A DNA stretch of 16,159 bases, from positions 1 through 16,159 of the forward strand of contig PWGF01000425.1 in NCBI GenBank assembly GCA_003554375.1, given 5' to 3'. Within the stretch, counting starts at the first letter, position 1. Every line of letters starts with the position of its first letter. This document shows positions 7,338 to 13,711 of the stretch, piece after piece. The notes beneath the pieces were generated by a model. The model was not told the origin of the DNA. It saw only the letters and a list, made by a program, of their open reading frames with translations, and searched no databases. Both the position numbers and the translations under genes were made by a program. The DNA is from Spirochaetaceae bacterium. Lineage in GTDB: Bacteria; Spirochaetota; Spirochaetia; DSM-27196; SKKC01.

Positions 7338-7365
7338 CTGCAATACTCGGACTGCAATACTCGGA
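7338..7365. repeat. Perfect 14-bp tandem duplication upstream of the polyprenyl synthase gene
   Basis: CTGCAATACTCGGA occurs twice with no gap (7338-7351 and 7352-7365). It lies about 20 bp upstream of the polyprenyl synthase start, between its ribosome site and any promoter, so it probably falls in the 5' leader. Confidence 0.85.
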
Positions 7366-8031
7366 TCATGACCATCTACCGGGCTACTCAGTCCAAGCCT
7401 GCCGCTCCGCGGAGGCTACTCCGATTGCCCGCCGCCAATCACATATACCTCCATGCACGCCGGGCTTCGCCGGCCTTTCGGACTCCGGTCTGCTCCGAGA
7501 CGAACCTGTCCAAAGCTCCCCTACGTCCAGCGAGGCTGCCAGTATAGTACGAATGCACTGCGCTCGCTACCGGAAAGCCGGCACCGGTCCGTCGGCGTCT
7601 GTGCACTACTGCCCTGCTGATCGCCACAAACTCCGGATTCTAAATGCGTTGAGAGAGCTCATCGCGGAATATTTAGATATCGATTAGAACTTGGTTCAGA
7701 TGTTTCAGCTGACATTCCCGAAATAGGACAAGTTATAACGGCTTCCTTGACAGATGAAGCGGAACTACCAGGGTATACGGCGATAATATATTAAAATTTT
7801 AGTCCATATTCATCCTCCAATCGAACAATTAAGGATCAATTTCGCTCTATTGACCCGAATTCTGCTTAATCCACTTGACATGCTCCTCAGTTTTCTACGA
7901 AACTTCGCCATAATTCGGGATTACCCGACCATGTTCGCTAAAATTGTCAGCTCCAGACTGGACTTAAGCTAAGTAACAGGGCTGAGTTGCCACAACGGAG
8001 GCGAACTTACAGCATCAGCGGTTCAAGAACG

Positions 8032-8059
8032 GGTCGAGCGCGCAAAGCGGTGCTCGGCC
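8032..8059 (+). promoter_or_regulatory. Hairpin immediately upstream of the ilvB ribosome site
   Basis: An imperfect stem: GG/CC, CGAGC/GCTCG (8035-8039 with 8052-8056) and CGC/GCG (8041-8043 with 8047-8049) around an AAA loop, with small internal bulges. It ends 5 bp before the GGGAGG ribosome site and has no T-run, so it could only act on translation or mRNA stability. That role is inference. Confidence 0.35.
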
Positions 8060-8064
8060 GTTAT

Positions 8065-8070
8065 GGGAGG
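8065..8070 (+). promoter_or_regulatory. Ribosome binding site fixing the ilvB start
   Basis: GGGAGG lies 7 bp before ATG 8078. The in-frame ATG at 8063 overlaps this site and is therefore unlikely to be the start. Confidence 0.75.
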
Positions 8071-8077
8071 CCTAGAC

Positions 8078-9811
8078 ATGTCCACGACGAGACGCACCGG
8101 CGCGGAAGTAATTGTTGACATCATCCAGCAGGAAGGAGTCGACCATATTTTTGGCTTGCCCGGGGGAGCAGCAATTCCCATTTTCGACGCACTGGTCGAC
8201 TCCCCGGTGGACCTGGTGCTTACCCGCCACGAGCAGGGTGCCGCCCACATGGCGGACGGATATGCCCGTGCCACCGGCCGGCCGGCGGTGGTGCTCGTGA
8301 CCAGCGGGCCGGGCGCTACGAACACGGTCACCGGCGTGCTTACCGCCCACATGGACTCGGTTCCAATGGTGGTCATCTGTGGCCAGCAGACACGCGGAAA
8401 TCTAGGTCTCGATTCGTTTCAGGAGGCGGATGTCTCAGGCATTACCTACCCCTTGGTCAAGCACAGTTATCTGGTGAAGAACCCGGATGAGCTTCCACGC
8501 ATCATGCGCGAAGCGTTCCACCTTGCTGGAACGGGACGTCCCGGCCCGGTCCTCGTGGACGTCCCTAAGGACGTCGCCAGTGCCACTATCGAGCCTGACT
8601 TCAACGAGGAGTTCCATCTTCCCGGTTATCACGTACCTGATCACGGAGACATGACGGATATCGAGAAGGCTGCAGAGCTACTGACGAACGCGCGGCGGCC
8701 GGTTCTTCTCGTCGGCCACGGTGCAGTCATCTCCGGAGCGGAGAAGGCCGTTACCCATTTGGCTGAGAAACTTCACATCCCGGTGACCAACACGCTTCTG
8801 GGGAAAGGGTGTTTTCCGGAGAGCCATGAGCTCAGTCTTGGGATGTTGGGGATGCATGGCACCGCGTACGCCAACAAAGCCGTCGACGAATGCGATCTGA
8901 TCATGAGCATCGGCTCCCGATGGGACGACCGCATCGTAGGCCGCTACGACTCGTTTTGTCCGCACGCGCGCAAGATCCATGTGGATATCGACGCGGCGGA
9001 GTTCAACAAGACGCTGTCAATGGATTGCACCATTCACGGAGACGCCCGGCTGGTGGTGGAGGCACTAGCTACTATAGCCCGCCGGGGTGACACTGCTCCG
9101 TGGCTTAGACAGATCCGCCAGTGGAAGCGAGATCATCCGCTCAAGTTCCGCAAGTCCGGCAAGCTGAAGGCCCAGCACGTGATCGACGAGATCTACAACC
9201 AGACCGAGGGCAAAGCAGTAGTCACCACGGACGTAGGCCAACACCAGATGTGGGCGGCGCAGTACTACCCCATCGACCACCGCTACCACTGGATTAGCTC
9301 CGGGGGAGCGGGCACCATGGGCTTCGGCTTACCTGCGGCCATCGGGGCGGCATTCGCACAGCCGGAGAAGCAAATCGTGGCAATCGTAGGGGACGGCGGG
9401 TTCCAGATGACGCAGGCAGAGCTTTCCACTGCCGCTACCCATAAGCTTCCCATCAAGATCGTTTTAGTGAACAACCGGTACCTCGGAATGGTTCGGCAGT
9501 GGCAGAATCTGTTCTACGATAATCGCCTCAGCGGGGTAGATCTGGAAGGCAACCCGGACTTCGTCAAACTGGCCGAAAGCTACGGCATTAAGGGCTACCG
9601 GGTGCGGCGCAGTGCGGACGTCCGCCGAGTTGTTAGAAACACCCTTGAGTACAACCACGGACCGGTACTTCTGGACGTTGAAGTGGAGAAGGAAGATAAC
9701 GTCTTCCCGATGATCCCGGCAGGGAAACCGTTATCCGAGATGATCCTCGAGCCGCCCAAGAACTACGCACGGGCGCGATCCAAAAAGCAGGTGGGAGCAG
9801 GGAGTAAGTAG
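8078..9811 (+). CDS. ilvB: Acetolactate synthase large (catalytic) subunit
   Basis: A ThDP-dependent enzyme joining two pyruvates, or pyruvate and 2-ketobutyrate, in the first common step of Val/Leu/Ile synthesis. The 577-residue protein has the N-terminal Pyr domain with IFGLPGGAAIPIFDAL and the catalytic Glu52 in RHEQGAAHMADGYARATG, the central FAD-binding domain, and the C-terminal PP domain with the ThDP motif starting at GDGGFQMTQAEL (about 438) and ending in LVNNRYLGMVRQWQ. MVRQWQ followed by DVDLEGNPDF-like sequence marks a biosynthetic AHAS and not a catabolic one. Length is normal. ilvN begins 2 bp after the stop, so the two subunits are translationally coupled. The long upstream region and hairpin may carry control signals, but none could be named. 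Confidence 0.97.
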   Translation: MSTTRRTGAEVIVDIIQQEGVDHIFGLPGGAAIPIFDALVDSPVDLVLTRHEQGAAHMADGYARATGRPAVVLVTSGPGATNTVTGVLTAHMDSVPMVVICGQQTRGNLGLDSFQEADVSGITYPLVKHSYLVKNPDELPRIMREAFHLAGTGRPGPVLVDVPKDVASATIEPDFNEEFHLPGYHVPDHGDMTDIEKAAELLTNARRPVLLVGHGAVISGAEKAVTHLAEKLHIPVTNTLLGKGCFPESHELSLGMLGMHGTAYANKAVDECDLIMSIGSRWDDRIVGRYDSFCPHARKIHVDIDAAEFNKTLSMDCTIHGDARLVVEALATIARRGDTAPWLRQIRQWKRDHPLKFRKSGKLKAQHVIDEIYNQTEGKAVVTTDVGQHQMWAAQYYPIDHRYHWISSGGAGTMGFGLPAAIGAAFAQPEKQIVAIVGDGGFQMTQAELSTAATHKLPIKIVLVNNRYLGMVRQWQNLFYDNRLSGVDLEGNPDFVKLAESYGIKGYRVRRSADVRRVVRNTLEYNHGPVLLDVEVEKEDNVFPMIPAGKPLSEMILEPPKNYARARSKKQVGAGSK

Positions 9812-9813
9812 CC

Positions 9814-10365
9814 ATGAGTAGCACACAGACCTATGTAACCGGGACGACCGCAACGGCCATTGACCCGATCGGCCACAAGAAGCACACGATCAGTCTCTTC
9901 GTTAACAACAAGCCAGGAGTCCTCATCCGCATCGCCCTGCTTTTTGCACGCCGCGGATACAACATCGACAGCTTGGTGGTAAGCCCAAGCACCGATGAGC
10001 GCTTCTCCATCATGACGATTACCGCCTCGGGCGACGAAAAGGTCCTCGATCAAATCCTGAAGCAGTTGAACAAGTTGGTGGATGTTGTCCACGCTACCGA
10101 CCACACCGGAGAAGACCTCGTCCAGCGCGAGCTCGCGCTCATCAAGGTCAACTGCAAGCCGGAAGAGCGAGCGGAGCTACTCCAACTGGCGCACGCTCTC
10201 CAGTGCCAAACCGTGGATCTCAGCGAGACCTCTATCACGCTGGAAATCACCGGCAAGACCGAGAAGCTGGACAACGTCGAACGAGTACTCCAGCGCTACG
10301 GGCTGATCGAATTGATCCGGACCGGGAGGGTTATCATGGTTCGCGGAGACCGCACGACCGTGTAG
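9814..10365 (+). CDS. ilvN: Acetolactate synthase small (regulatory) subunit
   Basis: Activates the IlvB subunit and confers feedback inhibition by branched-chain amino acids, usually valine. The 183-residue protein has an N-terminal ACT domain (about 24-98) with HTISLFVNNKPGVLIRIALLFARRGYNIDSL, containing the effector-site Asn/Gly loop NNKPGVL. The C-terminal domain follows with RELALIKVNCKPEERAELLQLA and ends RTGRVIMVRGDRTT, as in IlvH/IlvN. About 22 residues precede the ACT domain (MSSTQTYVTGTTATAIDPIG), longer than the E. coli IlvH start; these are not conserved. GGGAG lies about 9 bp before ATG 9814, overlapping the end of ilvB. The following 237-bp spacer before ilvD is unusually structured. 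Confidence 0.95.
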   Translation: MSSTQTYVTGTTATAIDPIGHKKHTISLFVNNKPGVLIRIALLFARRGYNIDSLVVSPSTDERFSIMTITASGDEKVLDQILKQLNKLVDVVHATDHTGEDLVQRELALIKVNCKPEERAELLQLAHALQCQTVDLSETSITLEITGKTEKLDNVERVLQRYGLIELIRTGRVIMVRGDRTTV

Positions 10366-10376
10366 TCCCTCACCCA

Positions 10377-10514
10377 GTGGGCGGGTTCCGTGTACGCTGC
10401 GTAGGCTTCGCGGCGTGGACCTTTTCCCCGGTGCTACCGTCCTCGGCGCAGGCGTCCACACCGCGGGCGGCGGTACTCGATGGCTTATCCGCCGGCGTTG
10501 CGGAGCCCGCCCAC
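10377..10514 (+). promoter_or_regulatory. Structured spacer between ilvN and ilvD: 14-bp stem enclosing three hairpins
   Basis: GTGGGCGGGTTCCG (10377-10390) pairs along its whole length with CGGAGCCCGCCCAC (10501-10514), with one G-U wobble in RNA. Inside, in order, are TACG/CGTA (10393-10403), a long stem CGCGGcGTGGAC with GTCCACaCCGCG (10409-10420 with 10454-10465, one mismatch) that itself holds CGGT/ACCG (10429-10439), and GGCGG/CCGCC (10466-10470 with 10489-10493). The outer stem begins 12 bp after the ilvN stop. There is no T-run, so it is not an intrinsic terminator as it stands. It could be an mRNA processing or stability element, a cis-regulator of ilvD, or a small palindromic repeat element. 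The pairing is read directly; the role is unknown. Confidence 0.5.
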
Positions 10515-10528
10515 AGAGGAAGAGAAAG

Positions 10529-10560
10529 AAGGCGCAAGAATAGCAAGGCGTAAGAATGGC
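10529..10560. repeat. 16-bp imperfect tandem duplication upstream of ilvD
   Basis: Two adjacent 16-bp units (10529-10544, 10545-10560), AAGGCGCAAGAATAGC and AAGGCGTAAGAATGGC, differ by two transitions. They lie in a purine-rich tract between the structured element and the ilvD ribosome site. Confidence 0.75.
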
Positions 10561-10591
10561 AGAGCACGAGCTATAGAGAGGCGCAAGGAGA

Positions 10592-10597
10592 GGGAGG
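10592..10597 (+). promoter_or_regulatory. Ribosome binding site indicating a GTG start for ilvD
   Basis: GGGAGG lies 5 bp before GTG 10603. The longer in-frame ATG at 10480 has no ribosome site, would place the right arm of the inverted repeat inside the coding region, and would add 41 low-complexity basic residues foreign to the family. Confidence 0.65.
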
Positions 10598-10602
10598 GAA
10601 CA

Positions 10603-12285
10603 GTGGCGGAAGGCAACAATCTCAACAGACACAGCCGGGCCATGACACAGGGACTGGAACGCACGGCCAACCGAGCGCTTCTCCGCGGCGCGGGCTTGAC
10701 CGACGAAGACCTGAGCAAACCCATTGTCGGCGTAGCTTCCGCGTGGGGAGACATCAGCCCGTGTAACATGCACCTGAACCAGATTGCCGACATCTCACGC
10801 GAAGAACTCAGATCCCTCGGGGCCGTCCCGGCCGGCTTCAACACCTTCCTGGTGACCGACGGACAGGCAATGGGCCTCGAAGGGATGAAGTGTTCGCTCG
10901 TTAGTCGAGACGTGATTGCGGATGTCATCGAGCTCTCGGTTCGCGGGCACCACATGGACGGAATCCTCGGCCTTGGCGGATGCGACAAGACTATTCCCGG
11001 AACGCTCATGGGCATCTGTCGGCTCGATCGACCGGGCCTCTTCGTATACGGGGGCACGATCCGCGCGGGAAACTACCGCGGCAAACCGGTCGATCTCGTA
11101 AGCGCCTTCGAAGCCGTGGGAGCAACCGCAAAGGGCAAGATCGACGATGGGGAGCGACACGGAATCGAGTGTGCAGCGTGTCCCGGCGCCGGAGCATGCG
11201 GTGGGATGTATACCGCCAACACCATGGCTTGCGCAGTAGAGGCGCTCGGTATGAGCCCCCCGGGCAACTCAGACACTCCGGCCGTGGATGACCGCCGCGA
11301 GCCCCTGATGCGCCACGCCGCCCGGATGATGTATTACATGCTGCGCGACGATCTGCGCCCTCGCCACATCATGACCAAGAGGGCGTTCGAGAACGCAATC
11401 CGTACCGTCATGGCGATAGGTGGCTCCACAAACGCCGTACTCCATCTCCTGGCCCTTGCCCACGAGGTGGAGGTAGACCTCAGCATCGACGAGTTCAACT
11501 CGTTCTTCGACTCCACCCCTATACTCTGCGACATGAAGCCTGCCGGAAGGTATGCGATGGAGGATCTTGACCGGGTGGGCGGCGTACGAATGGTCATGAA
11601 AATGCTCCTCGATCGCGGGCTTCTTCACGGCGACTGTCTCACCTGCACGGGCCGTACGCTCGCTGAGAACTTGGAAGGCGTCGAAGTCAGCCTCGCCGGC
11701 CAAGATGTGGTTCAAGGATTTGACGCCCCCGTCAAGCGAAACGGTCCTATCGTAGTTCTTCGCGGCAATCTCGCTCCCGAGGGGGCGGTACTGAAGACCT
11801 GTGGCCTCAAAGAGGTAGTCCATACCGGCCCCGCCCGCGTATTCGACAACGAAGAAACCGCGTTAGAGGCGATTCTGCAGGGCAACGTCGGTAAGGGTGA
11901 TGTTGTTGTCATTCGGTACGAAGGCCCCCGCGGTGGCCCGGGGATGCGAGAGATGCTTGCTCCTACTTCAGCGATCGCCGGCGCAGGCCTCCTGAACGAC
12001 GTAGCTCTCATAACGGATGGCCGTTTCTCCGGGGGGAGCCATGGCATGGTTGTCGGCCATATTGCCCCGGAAGCACAGAACGGTGGGCCCATCGCCCTCA
12101 TCCGAGAGGGGGAGACCGTCACGATAGACAGCAACCGCAAGCTGCTCTCAGTGGACGTGGATGATGCCGAGTTGGAACGGCGGCGAACCCGATGGCAGCC
12201 GCGTGACACCGGCTACCGCAGCGGCGCCCTGGCGAAGTACGCACGGGTAGTCGGCAGCGCAAGCGCCGGCGCCGTAACCTGCTGA
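10603..12285 (+). CDS. ilvD: Dihydroxy-acid dehydratase
   Basis: An iron-sulfur dehydratase converting 2,3-dihydroxy-isovalerate and -methylvalerate to the 2-keto acids of valine and isoleucine. With GTG 10603 as start the protein is 560 residues, normal for the family. Cluster cysteines are visible at C54 (SPCNMHLN), C127 (GLGGCDKTIPG) and C199 (GACGGMYTANTM), the arrangement of three-Cys IlvD/Edd enzymes. Other family segments are TDGQAMG, MAIGGSTNAVLHL, GDCLTCTGRTLAENL, and the C-terminal ITDGRFSGGSHGMVVGHIAPEA with the SGG loop. It is the third gene of the ilvB-ilvN-ilvD cluster; the intermediate ketol-acid reductoisomerase ilvC is not in the window. A convergent tRNA unit follows downstream; the 172-bp stretch 12286-12457 contains only short GC-rich hairpins such as GCCGC/GCGGC at 12362-12375. 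Confidence 0.96.
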   Translation: MAEGNNLNRHSRAMTQGLERTANRALLRGAGLTDEDLSKPIVGVASAWGDISPCNMHLNQIADISREELRSLGAVPAGFNTFLVTDGQAMGLEGMKCSLVSRDVIADVIELSVRGHHMDGILGLGGCDKTIPGTLMGICRLDRPGLFVYGGTIRAGNYRGKPVDLVSAFEAVGATAKGKIDDGERHGIECAACPGAGACGGMYTANTMACAVEALGMSPPGNSDTPAVDDRREPLMRHAARMMYYMLRDDLRPRHIMTKRAFENAIRTVMAIGGSTNAVLHLLALAHEVEVDLSIDEFNSFFDSTPILCDMKPAGRYAMEDLDRVGGVRMVMKMLLDRGLLHGDCLTCTGRTLAENLEGVEVSLAGQDVVQGFDAPVKRNGPIVVLRGNLAPEGAVLKTCGLKEVVHTGPARVFDNEETALEAILQGNVGKGDVVVIRYEGPRGGPGMREMLAPTSAIAGAGLLNDVALITDGRFSGGSHGMVVGHIAPEAQNGGPIALIREGETVTIDSNRKLLSVDVDDAELERRRTRWQPRDTGYRSGALAKYARVVGSASAGAVTC

Positions 12286-12450
12286 AGGCCCGCGCTCGAT
12301 CTGAGATCCGGCTCGGCCTGTCGGCCGCTCCGCACCCTTGCGCGCGGTCAGACTCCGCCACGCCGCAAGCGCGGCAAGATCGCCGATCCTGCGCACGGCG
12401 CCGGGGCGGGGCCACACTGGGACCACCTTCGCAAGGACGAAATTCACGTC

Positions 12451-12486
12451 GCAAAAAAAGCCAAGCCCGTCGAGCGAGCTTGGCTT
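12451..12486 (-). terminator. Intrinsic terminator of the tRNA-Val unit, possibly bidirectional
   Basis: Read on the minus strand, AAGCCAAGC (12486-12478) pairs perfectly with GCTTGGCTT (12466-12458), with an 11-base loop, followed by a run of seven T (12459-12453). This is a textbook Rho-independent terminator placed about 20 bp after the tRNA. On the plus strand the same stem is followed by CTCCTTTCT, so it may also stop ilvD transcription, less efficiently. Confidence 0.88.
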
Positions 12487-12506
12487 CTCCTTTCTACCTT
12501 TACAAG

Positions 12507-12580
12507 TGGGCGGTGCTGGATTTGAACCAGCGACCCCGTGCATGTCAAGCACGTACTCTAACCAACTGAGCTAACCGCCC
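12507..12580 (-). tRNA. tRNA-Val (anticodon GAC)
   Basis: The minus strand reads a complete cloverleaf of 74 nt. The acceptor stem GGGCGGT pairs with ACCGCCC, the D arm contains TAGCTCAGTTGGTTAGA, the anticodon stem CGTGC/GCACG encloses TTGACAT (anticodon GAC), and the T arm has GCTGG TTCAAAT CCAGC. The discriminator base is A; CCA is not encoded (ACT follows), so it must be added enzymatically. It decodes GUC/GUU valine codons. It has its own promoter upstream and a terminator downstream, and lies 91 bp after cheY on the same strand. Confidence 0.97.
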
Positions 12581-12626
12581 ATTTGTGACAACCGCGGCAG
12601 CAACCAGGCACGACCAATGCCGGTCC

Positions 12627-12656
12627 ATTGTATTGCCGTTCCTCAGTCCATGCCAA
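12627..12656 (-). promoter_or_regulatory. Sigma-70 promoter for tRNA-Val
   Basis: On the minus strand TTGGCA (12656-12651) is followed after 18 bp by TACAAT (12632-12627). Each box matches consensus at five of six positions. Transcription would start about 40 bp before the mature tRNA, leaving a short 5' leader for RNase P to remove. Confidence 0.7.
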
Positions 12657-12671
12657 CCGAGCCAAGCACGC

Positions 12672-13109
12672 CTACCGGTTGAGCGACATCACGATCCGCT
12701 CCAACACTTTTTTCCGGTCCAGCGGCTTCACGATATAGTTCCTAGCCCCGACGAGCAGGGCTTTCTTCACCAAGTCCTGCTTGCCGAGAGCACTAATCAT
12801 CACGACACACGCATTATTGTCGAATTCAACGATTTTTTCAAGGGCCGAAACCCCGTCCATCTTGGGCATTGTGATGTCGAGCGTGACCAAGTCGATGTTG
12901 GGGTAGAGCTCCTTATACCGCTCCACTCCCTCGATCCCGTCGGCCGCAGTCGCGGTAACCTCAAAGCCTTCCGAAGTCAGGATCTGAGAGATCTGTTTGG
13001 TCACGAACATAGAATCGTCTACAACGAGCACTCGGTACGGCTCCCCCGTGGACTTCAGCCCTTGTGCCTTCCGCTCGTTTATGCTGGGGAAATCCTGCTT
13101 CGCCTTCAT
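12672..13109 (-). CDS. cheY: Chemotaxis response regulator CheY
   Basis: Receives phosphate from CheA and, as CheY-P, acts on the flagellar switch. The 145-residue protein is a single receiver domain after an N-terminal extension of about 24 residues (MKAKQDFPSINERKAQG), as in spirochaetal CheY proteins. Active-site residues are all present: D31-D32 in VLVVDDSMF, the phospho-acceptor D78 in VTLDITMPKMDG, S106 in VMISALGK (Ser/Thr position) and K128 in YIVKPLD. There is no output domain. It is the last gene of the chemotaxis operon, starting 4 bp after the cheX stop, with only a weak ribosome site, so translational coupling is likely. No terminator was seen before the tRNA promoter. Confidence 0.95.
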   Translation of the reverse strand: MKAKQDFPSINERKAQGLKSTGEPYRVLVVDDSMFVTKQISQILTSEGFEVTATAADGIEGVERYKELYPNIDLVTLDITMPKMDGVSALEKIVEFDNNACVVMISALGKQDLVKKALLVGARNYIVKPLDRKKVLERIVMSLNR

Positions 13110-13113
13110 CTGC

Positions 13114-13590
13114 CTACGTCCGCTCCCGAATTGCTACGTTTATCTCTACCTTTCCCTGGGGGATCTGCATCGGTACAATTAACGCTTCTACCCCAGGGTC
13201 ACTTACTTCCATATTGTCCCCAGTGAAAATGGCTGGAGGACTCAGATCAAACTTAAACCCCAGATCATGCAGCTTGGTTACGGCCTGCCCGGTAATCATG
13301 TTGGCCAGCTCCGTGATAGTGGCGCGCCCCATATCATTGAGCTCGTCGATAGGTTCCATTCCCATGGACCGGAGCATTTGCGAGGCCACCTGTATAGCCG
13401 TCTCTTTGCTCATGTCGAAAAGCACACGGCCTTCCACATCACCGGCAAGTCCGACAATAGCCGCAACCCCCAAAACCGGCATAGAGGTGGACTTCAGATA
13501 GAGCTCTCCGCGCTCAACCTCAGCACCGAGAACCTCCTGAATAACTCCATACGCCGATTCTACAAAGGGGTTGATGTACTCCACTCGCAT
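13114..13590 (-). CDS. cheX: CheY-P phosphatase CheX
   Basis: Removes the phosphate from CheY-P, taking the place of CheZ in spirochaetes. The 158-residue protein has the CheC/FliY/CheX fold and a single active-site helix with ITELANMITGQA, giving the catalytic pair E94 and N97 (E-x2-N). Other features are the INPFVESAYGVIQEVLG start, the AAIVGLAGDVEGRVLFDM strand pair, and a C-terminal strand IPQGKVEINVAI. Length matches the dimeric CheX of Borrelia and Thermotoga. AAGGAG lies about 7 bp before ATG 13590. It lies between the CheW fusion (121-bp gap) and cheY (4-bp gap), and its position supports a role as the operon's CheY-P phosphatase. Confidence 0.94.
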   Translation of the reverse strand: MRVEYINPFVESAYGVIQEVLGAEVERGELYLKSTSMPVLGVAAIVGLAGDVEGRVLFDMSKETAIQVASQMLRSMGMEPIDELNDMGRATITELANMITGQAVTKLHDLGFKFDLSPPAIFTGDNMEVSDPGVEALIVPMQIPQGKVEINVAIRERT

Positions 13591-13711
13591 GCTAAGCTCC
13601 TTCTCTTTCGTCCCCTATTCTATTCTACTGAACTGCGCCATGCACACTGTCGCGCAGGTGCCGGCTCCGACCGCCACACTATCCAACAAAACGCGGTGCG
13701 GTTCAATCCCT

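Larger units (their letters stand above)
7317..8077. other. 761-bp intergenic region with AT-rich island, upstream of ilvB
   Basis: A divergent spacer between the polyprenyl synthase and ilvB. Its left part is as GC-rich as its surroundings; from about 7641 to 7975 the sequence becomes AT-rich (roughly 38-40 % GC by eye), which is unlike anything else in the window. No complete gene is recognised there. Short open frames exist: ATG 7553 to TAG 7687 (44 codons), which includes LRILNALRELIAEYLDI, and an overlapping start-less frame 7621-7794. One candidate promoter for ilvB is CTGACA (7709-7714) 19 bp before TATAAC (7734-7739). TTGACA also occurs at 7747 and 7875 without a good -10 partner. A short hairpin TCGGG/CCCGA lies at 7915-7928. 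No T-box signature or leader peptide was found. Confidence 0.5.

Noticed and set aside
7789..7962. Minus-strand string of peptide-like pieces (for example HGRVIPNYGEVS, EHVKWIKQNSGQ) separated by TAG, TAG and TAA
   Set aside because: Stop spacing is what random AT-rich sequence gives, and no family was recognised; not called a pseudogene.
10480..10602. Longer ilvD start at ATG 10480
   Set aside because: The extra 41 residues are low-complexity and basic, there is no ribosome site at 10480, and GTG 10603 has GGGAGG at 5 bp and gives the usual family length.
12119..12552. Minus-strand open frames across the ilvD end, terminator and tRNA
   Set aside because: They run through a clear tRNA and terminator and have arginine/proline-rich composition typical of shadow frames.
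12507..12671. tRNA gene as an integration (att) site
   Set aside because: No integrase, no duplicated tRNA 3' end and no compositional change were seen beside the tRNA-Val gene.
12585..13501. Plus-strand open frames over cheY and cheX
   Set aside because: They are antisense to genes with complete active-site motifs and show no protein-like features of their own.
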